Shown here piece by piece: positions 24,271 through 31,049 of a DNA stretch of 64,000 bases. The notes under the pieces are model-generated. The model did no database searches. It was given only the letters and a program-made list of their open reading frames with translations, and was not told the DNA's origin. Source of the DNA: Fodinibacter sp963800505 (GTDB taxonomy: Bacteria > Actinomycetota > Actinomycetes > Actinomycetales > Dermatophilaceae); assembly GCA_963800505.1 (NCBI GenBank), contig CAWDBL010000009.1, positions 62,001 through 126,000 of the forward strand, given 5' to 3'. The number at the start of each line of letters is the position of its first letter. The stretch's first letter is position 1. The translations under genes and the position numbers were made by a program.

Positions 24271-25146
24271 TCACGCGCCGTCGCGCTGGACCCACCCGCC
24301 GGCAGGGGGCCGCTCCTCGAGCGCCGCCCAGTCGGACTTCTCGGGGCCGGCCGCCTGGCCCTCCGGGCAGTGCGCCCGCAGGTCGCACCACCCGCACAGC
24401 GGGCCCGGCACGGGCGGGAAGGATGCCGAGGACTCGCCCAGCTCGGCGAAGTCGAGGTCGGCCCGCCGGGCGTCACGGGCGATGGAACGGGCCTGCTCGA
24501 CCTTGCGGGTGAGCGACTCGGGGGTGTGCTCGTGCGCGGCGATCGTGCCGGAGGGCACGTGGTGCAGCTCGACACGCAGGGTGCGGCGCCGGAACATCTT
24601 CCACACCGCCGCCGCGTAGAGCCCCAGGGCCAGGGAGGTGCGGGCGTCGTCGTCGGTGGGGGGCACCCGCGAGGTCTTGTAGTCGACGACGACGAGCTCG
24701 CCGTCGCGGTCGTCGAGCCGGTCGACCCGCCCGGTCACCCGCAGGTCACCGCTGACGAACGACACGGTGCGCTCGATGCCGACCGGCTGGCTGGCCGGGT
24801 CGACGCCGCCGAGGTAGTTCGTGACCGCAGCCCGCATCGTCTCCCGCCACTCGCGGGACTGCTCGCCGTCGCGGAAGCCGACGTCGATCCACGCCCGGTC
24901 GACCAGGCCGGCCCCCCGCTCAGGCGTGCGTTCGGGCAGGTCCCACCAGTCGCGCAGGGCGTTGTGCACGGCGTTGCCCAGCGAGGTGTGGGCCCGCTGA
25001 CGGCGTTTCTCGGGCGACGGACGGTCGAGGTACTGCAGGCGGTAGCGGCGGGGGCAGTCGAGGAAGGCCAGCAGCTTGCTCGGACTGGCGGCGTAGAGCG
25101 GCGCGGGCATGCCGGGGAACTGCTGCTGGGCCGGCTGCGCACTCAC
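24271..25146 (-). CDS. RecB/Cas4-like PD-(D/E)XK exonuclease
   Basis: A 291-aa nuclease of the stand-alone RecB-family exonuclease type. It starts with the SPSKLLAFLDCPRRYRL motif, then LGNAVHNAL (catalytic His), VTGRVDRLD (Asp) and VVVDYKTSR (D-x-K core). Three further cysteines, LCGWCDLRAHC, complete a four-cysteine iron-sulfur cluster with the early DCPRR cysteine, as in AddB and Cas4. No CRISPR locus is near. It probably acts in DNA repair. The GTG start is fixed by a TAGCGT box 7 bases upstream; a much longer open frame upstream is antisense to sdaA. Confidence 0.88.
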   Translation of the reverse strand: MSAQPAQQQFPGMPAPLYAASPSKLLAFLDCPRRYRLQYLDRPSPEKRRQRAHTSLGNAVHNALRDWWDLPERTPERGAGLVDRAWIDVGFRDGEQSREWRETMRAAVTNYLGGVDPASQPVGIERTVSFVSGDLRVTGRVDRLDDRDGELVVVDYKTSRVPPTDDDARTSLALGLYAAAVWKMFRRRTLRVELHHVPSGTIAAHEHTPESLTRKVEQARSIARDARRADLDFAELGESSASFPPVPGPLCGWCDLRAHCPEGQAAGPEKSDWAALEERPPAGGWVQRDGA

Positions 25147-25153
25147 GGCCCTG

Positions 25154-25159
25154 ACGCTA
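25154..25159 (-). promoter_or_regulatory. leaderless -10 box for the RecB-like nuclease
   Basis: Minus strand TAGCGT, 7 bases (cagggcc), GTG. It decides the start codon of the nuclease. Confidence 0.55.
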
Positions 25160-25208
25160 GCCGGTCGCACCGACGCCGCCGTGCTGCCGCCCCGACGCCG
25201 GCTCGCGG

Positions 25209-25329
25209 GGGCGCCGCTCCGGCTCCGAGGGGCGCCGCTCCGGCTGCGAAGGGCGCCGCTCCGGCTCGCGAAGGGCGCCGCTCCGGCTGCGAGGGGCGCC
25301 GGTCCGGCTGCGAGGGGCCCCGCTCCGCA
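25209..25329. repeat. 21-bp minisatellite between the nuclease and sdaA
   Basis: Five or six units of the form GGGCGCCGCTCCGGCTGCGAA (four of 21 bp, one of 22 bp, the last partial) fill the divergent gap. It lies about 40 bp upstream of the sdaA start and would be within or beside its promoter. Confidence 0.85.
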
Positions 25330-25368
25330 GTGCCCTGGGACGCTGCCGACCTGACACACTGTGCGGCG

Positions 25369-26754
25369 ATGGCCATCAGCGCGTTCGACCTCTTCTCCGT
25401 GGGCATCGGCCCTTCCAGCTCGCACACCGTGGGACCGATGCGGGCCGCGCACACCTTCGCGCAGGGGGTGCGGACCGCCGGCCTGCTCGAGGGAGTGGGC
25501 CGGGTGCGCGCCGAGCTGTTCGGCTCGTTGGGCGCCACCGGCCACGGGCACGGGTCGGTCAAGGCGGTGGTGCTCGGCCTCGAGGGCGAGGCGCCGGAGA
25601 GCACCGACCCGCGCGGCGCAGACCCGCGCCTGGCCGAGGTGCGTGCCAGCGGGCGGCTGCGGCTCGACGGCAGCCACGAGATCACCTTCGACCTCGACAA
25701 CGACGTGGTGCTGCACCGTCGCGCCCGGCTGGCGTTCCACTCCAACGGCATGCGCTTCACGGCCTGGGCCTCGGCGACGCCGACCGAGGGCGAGGAACCG
25801 CTGCACCAGCGCGAGTACTACTCGGTGGGCGGCGGGTTCGTGCTCGACCAGGACGAGGTCGGCGAGAACGTGATCGTGCCCGACCACACCCCGGTGAAGT
25901 ACCCGTTCACCACCGGCGACCAGCTGCTCGAGCGGTGTGCGGAGACCGGGCTGCCGATCAGCGGCGTGATGATGGCGAACGAGCTGTCGTGGCGCACCGA
26001 GGCCGAGGTGCGCGGGGGCCTGCTGCACCTGTGGCAGGTGATGCAGGAGTGCATCGACAACGGCTGCCGCTCCGAGGGTGTGCTGCCCGGCGGGCTCAAG
26101 GTGCAGCGGCGCGCCCCACGGCTGGCCACCCAGCTGCGCGGCGAGCACCCGGGCGACCCGCTGGCCGCCATGGACTGGGTCACGCTCTACGCCCTCGCGG
26201 TCAACGAGGAGAACGCCTCCGGCGGGCGCATCGTCACCGCCCCGACCAACGGCGCCGCAGGCATCATCCCGGCGGTACTGCACTACTACACCCGCTTCGT
26301 GCCCGGTGCCGACGACGAGGGCGTGGTGCGCTTCCTGCTCACCGCGGCGGCGATCGGCAGCCTCTACAAGGAGAACGCGTCGATCTCCGGCGCCGAGGTC
26401 GGCTGCCAGGGCGAGGTGGGCTCGGCCTGCTCGATGGCGGCCGGCGCCCTGGCCGAGGTGCTCGGCGGCACTCCCGACCAGGTCGAGAACGCCGCCGAGA
26501 TCGGCATCGAGCACAACCTCGGCCTCACCTGCGACCCGGTGGGTGGGCTCGTGCAGATTCCCTGCATCGAGCGCAACGCCGTGGCCTCGGTGAAGGCGAT
26601 CACGGCGGCGCGAATCGCGTTGCGCGGCAACGGCAAGCAGGTGGTCTCGCTCGACAAGGCGATCAAGACCATGCGCGACACCGGGCGCGACATGATGGTG
26701 AAGTACAAGGAGACCGCCCGCGGCGGCCTCGCCGTCAACGTCATCGAGTGCTGA
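25369..26754 (+). CDS. sdaA: L-serine ammonia-lyase (serine dehydratase), single chain
   Basis: A 461-aa enzyme combining the beta and alpha domains of iron-sulfur L-serine dehydratase. The N-terminal SVGIGPSSSHTVGPMRAAH motif opens the beta domain. Iron-sulfur ligand cysteines lie in EVGCQGEVGSACSMAAGA and GLTCDPVGGLVQIPC in the alpha domain. It deaminates L-serine to pyruvate and ammonia. The length and organisation match type 2 enzymes such as SdaA/SdaB. No Shine-Dalgarno sequence precedes the ATG; CACACT lies 8 bases upstream, so the mRNA may be leaderless or nearly so. The 21-bp minisatellite is just upstream. Confidence 0.92.
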   Translation: MAISAFDLFSVGIGPSSSHTVGPMRAAHTFAQGVRTAGLLEGVGRVRAELFGSLGATGHGHGSVKAVVLGLEGEAPESTDPRGADPRLAEVRASGRLRLDGSHEITFDLDNDVVLHRRARLAFHSNGMRFTAWASATPTEGEEPLHQREYYSVGGGFVLDQDEVGENVIVPDHTPVKYPFTTGDQLLERCAETGLPISGVMMANELSWRTEAEVRGGLLHLWQVMQECIDNGCRSEGVLPGGLKVQRRAPRLATQLRGEHPGDPLAAMDWVTLYALAVNEENASGGRIVTAPTNGAAGIIPAVLHYYTRFVPGADDEGVVRFLLTAAAIGSLYKENASISGAEVGCQGEVGSACSMAAGALAEVLGGTPDQVENAAEIGIEHNLGLTCDPVGGLVQIPCIERNAVASVKAITAARIALRGNGKQVVSLDKAIKTMRDTGRDMMVKYKETARGGLAVNVIEC

Positions 26755-26762
26755 GCCCGGCA

Positions 26763-27206
26763 TCACGACGCCACGTCGTCGACGACCGCATGCAGCGGCT
26801 CGGGGAACGAGCGCACCGCGGCGGGGGTGGCCAGGAAGGCGCCGAGCAGCCGCACACCGGCGGCGCGGCACGCGTCGATGACCGCCTGGTGCCATCGCCG
26901 GTCGGAGTCGGTGAACCGCACCGTGCCGTCGCGGCCGCGGACGAACAGCATCGCTCCCCCGGTCTCGACGAGCAGGCCGCACAGGTGGTCGAGCGCCGGT
27001 CGCAGCTGGTCGGGACGCACGGCGTCGTCGACGTCGCTGATGATGGCCGGCTGTCCCATCGTGAGGTCGGCACCGGTCAGCACCAGCCCGATGCAGCCGA
27101 CCACCCGGTCGACGTGGCCCACCACCAGGTCGGCGACGTCGGCGGCCAGCCCGGGGGTGTCGAGGGGCAGGTCGGGCCAGTTCACGGGGAGGTCGTCGAA
27201 GCTCAT
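26763..27206 (-). CDS. conserved hypothetical protein (147 aa)
   Basis: I do not recognise this family. The protein starts MSFDDLPVNWPDLPLDTPG, has hydrophobic stretches such as VVGCIGLVLTGADL and GLLVETGGAMLFVRGRDG that look like buried beta-strands of a soluble alpha/beta protein, and lacks a signal peptide. It converges with sdaA, 8 bp between the stops. CAGGGT stands 6 bases before the ATG, a weak leaderless-type promoter. Confidence 0.6.
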   Translation of the reverse strand: MSFDDLPVNWPDLPLDTPGLAADVADLVVGHVDRVVGCIGLVLTGADLTMGQPAIISDVDDAVRPDQLRPALDHLCGLLVETGGAMLFVRGRDGTVRFTDSDRRWHQAVIDACRAAGVRLLGAFLATPAAVRSFPEPLHAVVDDVAS

Positions 27207-27245
27207 GCCGACACCCTGCCGGGGATCGCCGACGGCGCCGCGGAG

Positions 27246-27254
27246 TTATCCACA
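27246..27254 (+). other. isolated consensus DnaA-box sequence
   Basis: TTATCCACA matches the DnaA-box consensus exactly, in the intergenic region after 27206. Only one is seen and no AT-rich unwinding element is nearby, so it is not an origin. It could be chance or a regulatory or DnaA-titration site. Confidence 0.35.
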
Positions 27255-27282
27255 GGCCCGGGCCGCGTCGCCCACGACAGCC

Positions 27283-27336
27283 CCAACCTCCGAGCCCCTG
27301 CCAACCTGCGAGCCCCTGCCAACCTCCGACAGCGCC
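27283..27336. repeat. three 18-bp tandem repeats
   Basis: CCAACCTCCGAGCCCCTG at 27283, a one-base variant at 27301, and a partly diverged copy at 27319. They lie in the 185-bp divergent gap before the gene at 27392. Confidence 0.75.
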
Positions 27337-27378
27337 GACCGGCACGTCACGCGGATGCCGTGGCACGGCATCCGCACC

Positions 27379-27384
27379 TAGGTT
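27379..27384 (+). promoter_or_regulatory. leaderless -10 box for the gene at 27392
   Basis: TAGGTT, 7 bases (tgctcgc), ATG. No ribosome-binding site is seen, consistent with a leaderless two-gene transcript. Confidence 0.55.
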
Positions 27385-27391
27385 TGCTCGC

Positions 27392-27832
27392 ATGTCCGTC
27401 GACGACGCCCACACCCGCCCCACCGGCACCAGCGACGCCACCGTCGAGGCGGTCGGGAAGCTCTCGGAGGCCCTCGAGGTCATCGAGGACGCGCGCGGGC
27501 AGCTGTTCAGCTTCCACCGCAAGGTCGGCATGGCCGACCTGGCCCTCGGCGAGGCGGTCGGCCTGCTGCGCGACGCGGGTCACGACGACGTCGCCGAACG
27601 GATCGAGACCGACCTGGTCGGGCGCAACATCCTTGCGGGGCGCTGGACCTTCCAGGTCGTGGAGGAGTTCGAGGACGGCTACTACGCCGCCTTCCGCGAG
27701 CACGAGCGGGCCGTCCGCGACGAGCTGATGGGCGGAAAGCGGCACGTCTTCGAGGCGGAGATGAAGCAGGACCGGCGCACGCACGGCCGCCCCGGGCACG
27801 CCGCCACCCCCTCGGACAGCTCGTCGTCATGA
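27392..27832 (+). CDS. conserved hypothetical protein (146 aa)
   Basis: A soluble, largely helical protein with VEAVGKLSEALEVIEDARGQLFSFHRKVG and a conserved-looking VGRNILAGRWTFQVVEEFEDGYY. The C-terminus is disordered and Ser-rich. I recall similar actinobacterial hypothetical proteins but no function. It ends in an ATGA overlap with the DinB-family gene, so the two are translated together. Confidence 0.65.
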   Translation: MSVDDAHTRPTGTSDATVEAVGKLSEALEVIEDARGQLFSFHRKVGMADLALGEAVGLLRDAGHDDVAERIETDLVGRNILAGRWTFQVVEEFEDGYYAAFREHERAVRDELMGGKRHVFEAEMKQDRRTHGRPGHAATPSDSSSS

Positions 27833-28380
27833 CGGGCTGGCCCGAACCACCCGCAGTGGGCTCCGAGGCCGACACCCTCCTGGGGTCGCTCGAACGGCAA
27901 CGGGCCACCTTCGCCTACAAGTGCGCCGACCTCACGGACGAGCAGCTGCGCGAAACGGTCGGTGCGTCGGCCGTGACCCTCGGTGGGCTGCTCAAGCACC
28001 TTGCCTACATGGAGGACCTCAACTTCTCGTGGGACCTGGCCGGTCACGCCCTGCCGCAACCGTGGGCTGCGATGCCCCCGGAGGGCCGCGGTGAGGCGGT
28101 GTGGCGATCGGCGGCGCAGGACGACGCCGAGACGCTCTACCGGTTGTGGGCCGACGCCGTGGCCCGCTCCCGCGCCGTCATGCGCGAGCTGCTTGCTGAC
28201 CGCGACCCCGGCGCGACGTACCTCTCGGGTGGTGAGGAGAGCACCGTGCGCCGCCTGCTCGTCGACCTCATCGAGGAGTACGGACGGCACACGGGGCACG
28301 CCGACCTGGTCCGCGAGGCGGTCGACGGCCGGGTCGGTGAGGACCCTCCCGGACGGCCGCACCCGTACTCGCTGGGGTGA
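27829..28380 (+). CDS. DinB/DUF664-family protein (mycothiol-transferase type)
   Basis: A 183-aa four-helix-bundle protein of the DinB superfamily. Putative metal ligands are His in LLKHLAYMED and the two His of EYGRHTGHADLVREAVDG, the end of the DUF664 pattern found in mycothiol-dependent S-transferases. The role would be thiol transfer or detoxification; the substrate is unknown. The ATG overlaps the upstream stop by 4 bp. Confidence 0.8.
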   Translation: MTGWPEPPAVGSEADTLLGSLERQRATFAYKCADLTDEQLRETVGASAVTLGGLLKHLAYMEDLNFSWDLAGHALPQPWAAMPPEGRGEAVWRSAAQDDAETLYRLWADAVARSRAVMRELLADRDPGATYLSGGEESTVRRLLVDLIEEYGRHTGHADLVREAVDGRVGEDPPGRPHPYSLG

Positions 28381-28478
28381 TGCCGCCGGCTCGCCGCGTG
28401 TTTGCCGGCGACGCCTCTCGGGTACGACACCGCTGAAATGTGCGGGTGCTCCTCACCCGCGCCGGTGAGGAGACGACC

Positions 28479-29030
28479 ATGGACACCAGCACGATCATCT
28501 GGATCATCGTGGCGCTGGTGGTGGTGGCGGCCGTCATCGCGTTCGTCGTGTCCCGGTCCGGGGCACGCCGGGCCCAGGTGCAGCGCCAGCAGGCCGCCGA
28601 CTTCCGTGAGAAGGCCGTCGAGCACGACCGCCGGCTGCGCGAGAACGAGGCCAGTGCGACCGAGGCCGATGCGAAGGCTCAGACGGCCCGGGCCGAGGCC
28701 CAGAAGCGCGAGCTCGAGGCCGAGCGCCTCGCCGCGGAGGCCGAGAGCCGTTCGGGGAGCGCCGATGCCGTTCGGCGCGAGCGTGACGAGCAGCTGCGCC
28801 TCGCCGACCTGCGCGACCCCGACGTCCGCACCGACCGCGACGGAAACCGCCTCGACCGCGGCGCCGACACCCTCCAGCGGCGCGACACCGTCGCCGACGG
28901 GTCCGGTGACCGCGTCGACGAGGGCACGCAGGGCTCCGACCAGCGGCGCGACGCGTTCGCCGACGGGTCGGACGACAGCTTCGACGAGCGCGCGCAGTCG
29001 TACGACCAGCGTCGAACCGGCTCCGCCTGA
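28479..29030 (+). CDS. single-pass membrane protein with coiled coil
   Basis: A 183-aa protein. Residues 5-24 (STIIWIIVALVVVAAVIAFVV) form one N-terminal membrane helix without a cleavage site. Residues about 30-110 are an Ala/Glu/Arg-rich coiled coil, then a polar repeated tail with DGSGDRVDEGTQGSDQRRD and DGSDDSFDERAQSYDQRR. The ATG follows GAGGAG by 7 bases. The family is unknown; similar small proteins often occur near stress or envelope genes. Confidence 0.7.
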   Translation: MDTSTIIWIIVALVVVAAVIAFVVSRSGARRAQVQRQQAADFREKAVEHDRRLRENEASATEADAKAQTARAEAQKRELEAERLAAEAESRSGSADAVRRERDEQLRLADLRDPDVRTDRDGNRLDRGADTLQRRDTVADGSGDRVDEGTQGSDQRRDAFADGSDDSFDERAQSYDQRRTGSA

Positions 29031-29179
29031 CCGCGTCGGTCAGGCGACCGCACCAGCACGACGGTGGGCGTCGACCGTCTGCGCGAGACCACGCTGCACC
29101 GGCGTGGCCGTGGCCCCGGGCCGGGTGGTGACGCTGTCGACGACGAGGTGGGGTGTGGTGTGGTGTGGTGTGGTGCGGG

Positions 29180-29800
29180 TCATGACGGGTCTCCGATGGT
29201 CTGGTGGGGGTCGGGGCGCGTGGTCGGAAGGACGTGCTGCAGGAGGATGCCGAGCAGGGCCGTGACCGTGACGGCGCCGCTGGCGCCGAAGACGGTGAAC
29301 TGGTGGTCGACGGCTACACCCACGACCGTGGTGACGGCCCAGCCGAGCGCCCAGAGCACCGGCATCGCCGCGGCCCAGGCCCAACGGTGGCGCGAGCGCG
29401 CTGGCAGGGCGACCGCTTGGGCGACGCCGAGCACGGCGCCACTCAGAGCGCCCATCACGACGAGCGTGCCGAGGGAGGTGCCGAAGCCGACGGCGGTCGC
29501 GCCGAGCAGGAGGCCGGCCCCCATACCGAGGGCCGTGGCCGGCACCCAGCGCTGCAGGGGCAGCCGGCGCGAGCTGGCCAACGCCTGCCCGGCACCGAGC
29601 ACGGCGCCGGTCGCGAGGCCACCCAGGGCCGCGGCGGCCGGGCCGTCGACCCGGCCGACGACGAGCATCCCGGTGATGCCGGACAGGGGGAAGGCGACGA
29701 AGCCTGCCGTCCAGAGCAGCCAGGCGCGCAAGGCGCTGGGGGTGGTGGGAGTGGTGTGGGTTGTGGCCGGGGTGCGGGGGCTGGGCGTCGTGGTGGCCAT
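29180..29800 (-). CDS. multi-pass membrane protein, third gene of the operon
   Basis: A 206-aa protein with a Thr/Pro-rich N-terminus and about six hydrophobic segments rich in Gly and Ala (LLWTAGFVAFPLSGITGML, LGGLATGAVLGAGQALA, AAAMPVLWALGWAVTTVVGVA). No catalytic motif. It follows the next upstream membrane gene by 5 bp. The function is unknown; the tight operon suggests it works with that protein. Confidence 0.7.
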   Translation of the reverse strand: MATTTPSPRTPATTHTTPTTPSALRAWLLWTAGFVAFPLSGITGMLVVGRVDGPAAAALGGLATGAVLGAGQALASSRRLPLQRWVPATALGMGAGLLLGATAVGFGTSLGTLVVMGALSGAVLGVAQAVALPARSRHRWAWAAAMPVLWALGWAVTTVVGVAVDHQFTVFGASGAVTVTALLGILLQHVLPTTRPDPHQTIGDPS

Positions 29801-29805
29801 GGTGA

Positions 29806-30516
29806 TCAGCCCCGAGCCGCGGTGAGGACGCCGGCCGGCGCGTCGGCGCCGGGGCGGCGAGGACGACGCAAGAGCAGGATGCCGAAGCCGACCAGCCAGA
29901 GGCTCCACAGCACGTAGCCGGCGAAGTTGGCGGTGTCGACGACCGGCAGGTCGAGCGGGGACAGCACGCCCACGGCGATCAGCAGGGCCGAGCCGGCGCC
30001 GAGCACGCTGAACCAGCGGCCGGCGATCCGGCGGTGCAGGGCCACGACGACGAGCAGGGTCCACGTGGCGGTGAAGACGTAGCCGAGGGTCTCACCGACC
30101 AGGTTGCCGAGGAGTCGGTGGGCGGTCTCGAACGAGTCGTACGCCTCGGTGACGGTGGCCGGGTCGGTGCTCGTGGCGTCGGCGGCGAAGCCGGGCACGA
30201 GCAGCGGCCAGCGGGACAGGCCGATGACCTGAACGACCGCGGCGGCGATGCCCACGGGCACCGCGACCCGCATGGCACGGTGGGTCGAGAGCCGGCCGAC
30301 CCCGATCGCGATGGGGGCGAACAGCGCGGCGGACACGGCCAGGACCGCGAACCAGAAGGACACCTGGCCCTGGTGCTGGCGGAAAGCGGCCAGGATCTCG
30401 GCGACCGGCTCCTTGAGCACGTCGGGGTAGTCGAAGATGCTGCCGAGCACGGTGAAAGCGGCGTTGGTGAGCACGGCCGCGGCGATGAGCAGGACGGCGG
30501 TGGTTCTGCGGTTCAT
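29806..30516 (-). CDS. DUF4386-like membrane protein
   Basis: A 236-aa protein with six predicted membrane helices, starting MNRRTTAVLLIAAAVLTNAAF and containing ETAHRLLGNLVGETLGYVFT. Size, helix layout and this loop fit DUF4386, which has no known function. The start overlaps the stop of the upstream gene (ATGA at 30513-30516). Middle gene of a three-gene operon divergent from a large AfsR-like regulator. Confidence 0.7.
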   Translation of the reverse strand: MNRRTTAVLLIAAAVLTNAAFTVLGSIFDYPDVLKEPVAEILAAFRQHQGQVSFWFAVLAVSAALFAPIAIGVGRLSTHRAMRVAVPVGIAAAVVQVIGLSRWPLLVPGFAADATSTDPATVTEAYDSFETAHRLLGNLVGETLGYVFTATWTLLVVVALHRRIAGRWFSVLGAGSALLIAVGVLSPLDLPVVDTANFAGYVLWSLWLVGFGILLLRRPRRPGADAPAGVLTAARG

Positions 30517-30938
30517 GACGTCTCCTGTGGGGTGTTTGCCGAGGTGGTCCCGGCCTGAGGGGTGGGTGGGTGCGGTGAGGGTGGCGCTGTCCGTGCCGGG
30601 GCTGATGTGGGTTCGGGCGGGTGCGCGCCGGCCACGATCCAGACGGCGATGACGCTGTCGGGGTGGTCGAGCAGGTGCTCGCACGCCAGTGCGGTCAGCC
30701 GGTCGCGGTCGCCGGCGAGGTGAGCGGCGGCCAGGGCGACGACCTGGCGGTCGAAGGGGCGGCGGGCGGCCGCGCCGGCCCGCCGGAGCAGGTCGGCGTC
30801 GGCCGGGTCGAGCAGGGCCGCGGCGGTGAGCACGAGCGGCTCGCTCGAGGTGGTGGCGGAGGACCGGACGGCCGCAGCCGCTGCGGCGTCGCCGCTCATC
30901 AGCTGCCGGACCAGGTCGTCGCCGTCAAGGGGGGTCAC
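30513..30938 (-). CDS. small helical protein, first gene of the membrane operon
   Basis: A 141-aa soluble protein starting with GTG (TPLDGDDLVRQLMSGD). It is Ala-rich and helical to about residue 105, then has a Pro/Thr tail. No recognised domain. CAACCT stands 6 bases before the start, a weak leaderless-type box. It overlaps the next gene by 4 bp and lies 111 bp from the divergent regulator at 31050, which may control it. Confidence 0.6.
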   Translation of the reverse strand: MTPLDGDDLVRQLMSGDAAAAAAVRSSATTSSEPLVLTAAALLDPADADLLRRAGAAARRPFDRQVVALAAAHLAGDRDRLTALACEHLLDHPDSVIAVWIVAGAHPPEPTSAPARTAPPSPHPPTPQAGTTSANTPQETS

Positions 30939-31037
30939 GCGACGAGGTTGTCCGGGGGCGCTGGCGCCGCGCTGACAGCCCGCTGACCCGCCGGTCCGGG
31001 CGACTGACCGGCCTGTTCGGCCGGCACCGGTGAGCCG

Positions 31038-31043
31038 TATGCT
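31038..31043 (+). promoter_or_regulatory. leaderless -10 box for the AfsR-like regulator
   Basis: TATGCT, 6 bases (cgcgcc), ATG. It sits in the 111-bp divergent region and fixes the start at 31050. Confidence 0.6.
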
Positions 31044-31049
31044 CGCGCC

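Noticed and set aside
24271..25146. Cas4 of a CRISPR system
   Set aside because: Fits the stand-alone RecB-like exonuclease; no cas genes or repeat-spacer array anywhere in the window.
27246..27254. Consensus DnaA box as an origin of replication
   Set aside because: Single box, no cluster, no AT-rich element, no dnaA/dnaN/parB neighbours.
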